NCBI GenBank assembly: GCA_934646865.1
Contig: CAKUEU010000095.1
Location: forward strand, 1 to 5,051
DNA length: 5,051 nt
DNA from: an uncultured Collinsella sp.
Lineage (GTDB): Bacteria > Actinomycetota > Coriobacteriia > Coriobacteriales > Coriobacteriaceae
Direction of reading: 5' to 3'
The first letter of the stretch is position 1. The number at the start of each line of letters is the position of its first letter. Below are positions 5,005 through 5,051 of this stretch, in pieces. Both the position numbers and the translations under genes were made by a program. The notes below the pieces were generated by a model. The model was given only the letters and a program-made list of their open reading frames with translations. It did not search any database and had not been told where the DNA came from.

Positions 5005-5051
5005 GCTCTTAGGGTATAACCCACGGGCCCCGGGCTCGCGTCTAAAGGCGC

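Overview
All confidently called genes in this window lie on the minus strand, so it reads right to left. The high GC of the housekeeping part, together with a recognisable gatC-gatA pair and a membrane-anchored class C sortase, suggests a Gram-positive actinobacterium. The style of the GatA/GatC proteins and the G+C-rich intergenic repeats fit the Coriobacteriia (Collinsella or a close relative). That placement is from memory of such genomes and was not tested by a search.

Layout in transcription order. (1) Positions 5051-4680 hold no secure gene: three strong hairpins, two of them terminator-like, a weakly supported small basic reading frame, and a possible short plus-strand RNA. (2) Positions 4660-2877 hold a two-gene, translationally coupled unit resembling a type IV (AbiE) toxin-antitoxin or abortive-infection module. 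The first gene encodes a protein with a central winged helix-turn-helix; the second encodes an AbiEii/DUF1814-type nucleotidyltransferase. A consensus -10 box overlaps an AT-rich inverted repeat just upstream, a likely autoregulation site. Parts of this block are clearly poorer in G+C than gatA, consistent with acquired DNA. (3) Positions 2757-1822 encode a class C (pilin-polymerising type) sortase with no pilin gene beside it in the window. (4) Positions 1821-1580 form an intergenic region packed with inverted repeats that look like dispersed extragenic palindromes. (5) Positions 1537-1 carry gatC and the first 408 codons of gatA, which runs off the left edge. These encode two subunits of the tRNA-dependent amidotransferase that makes Gln-tRNA(Gln) and/or Asn-tRNA(Asn).

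The parts appear functionally independent: an accessory defence/toxin-antitoxin cassette and a surface-protein sortase sit upstream of a core translation operon. The most interesting elements are the AbiE-like pair, whose regulator has its winged helix in the middle and not at the N terminus, its candidate operator, and the unexplained structured DNA at both intergenic ends.
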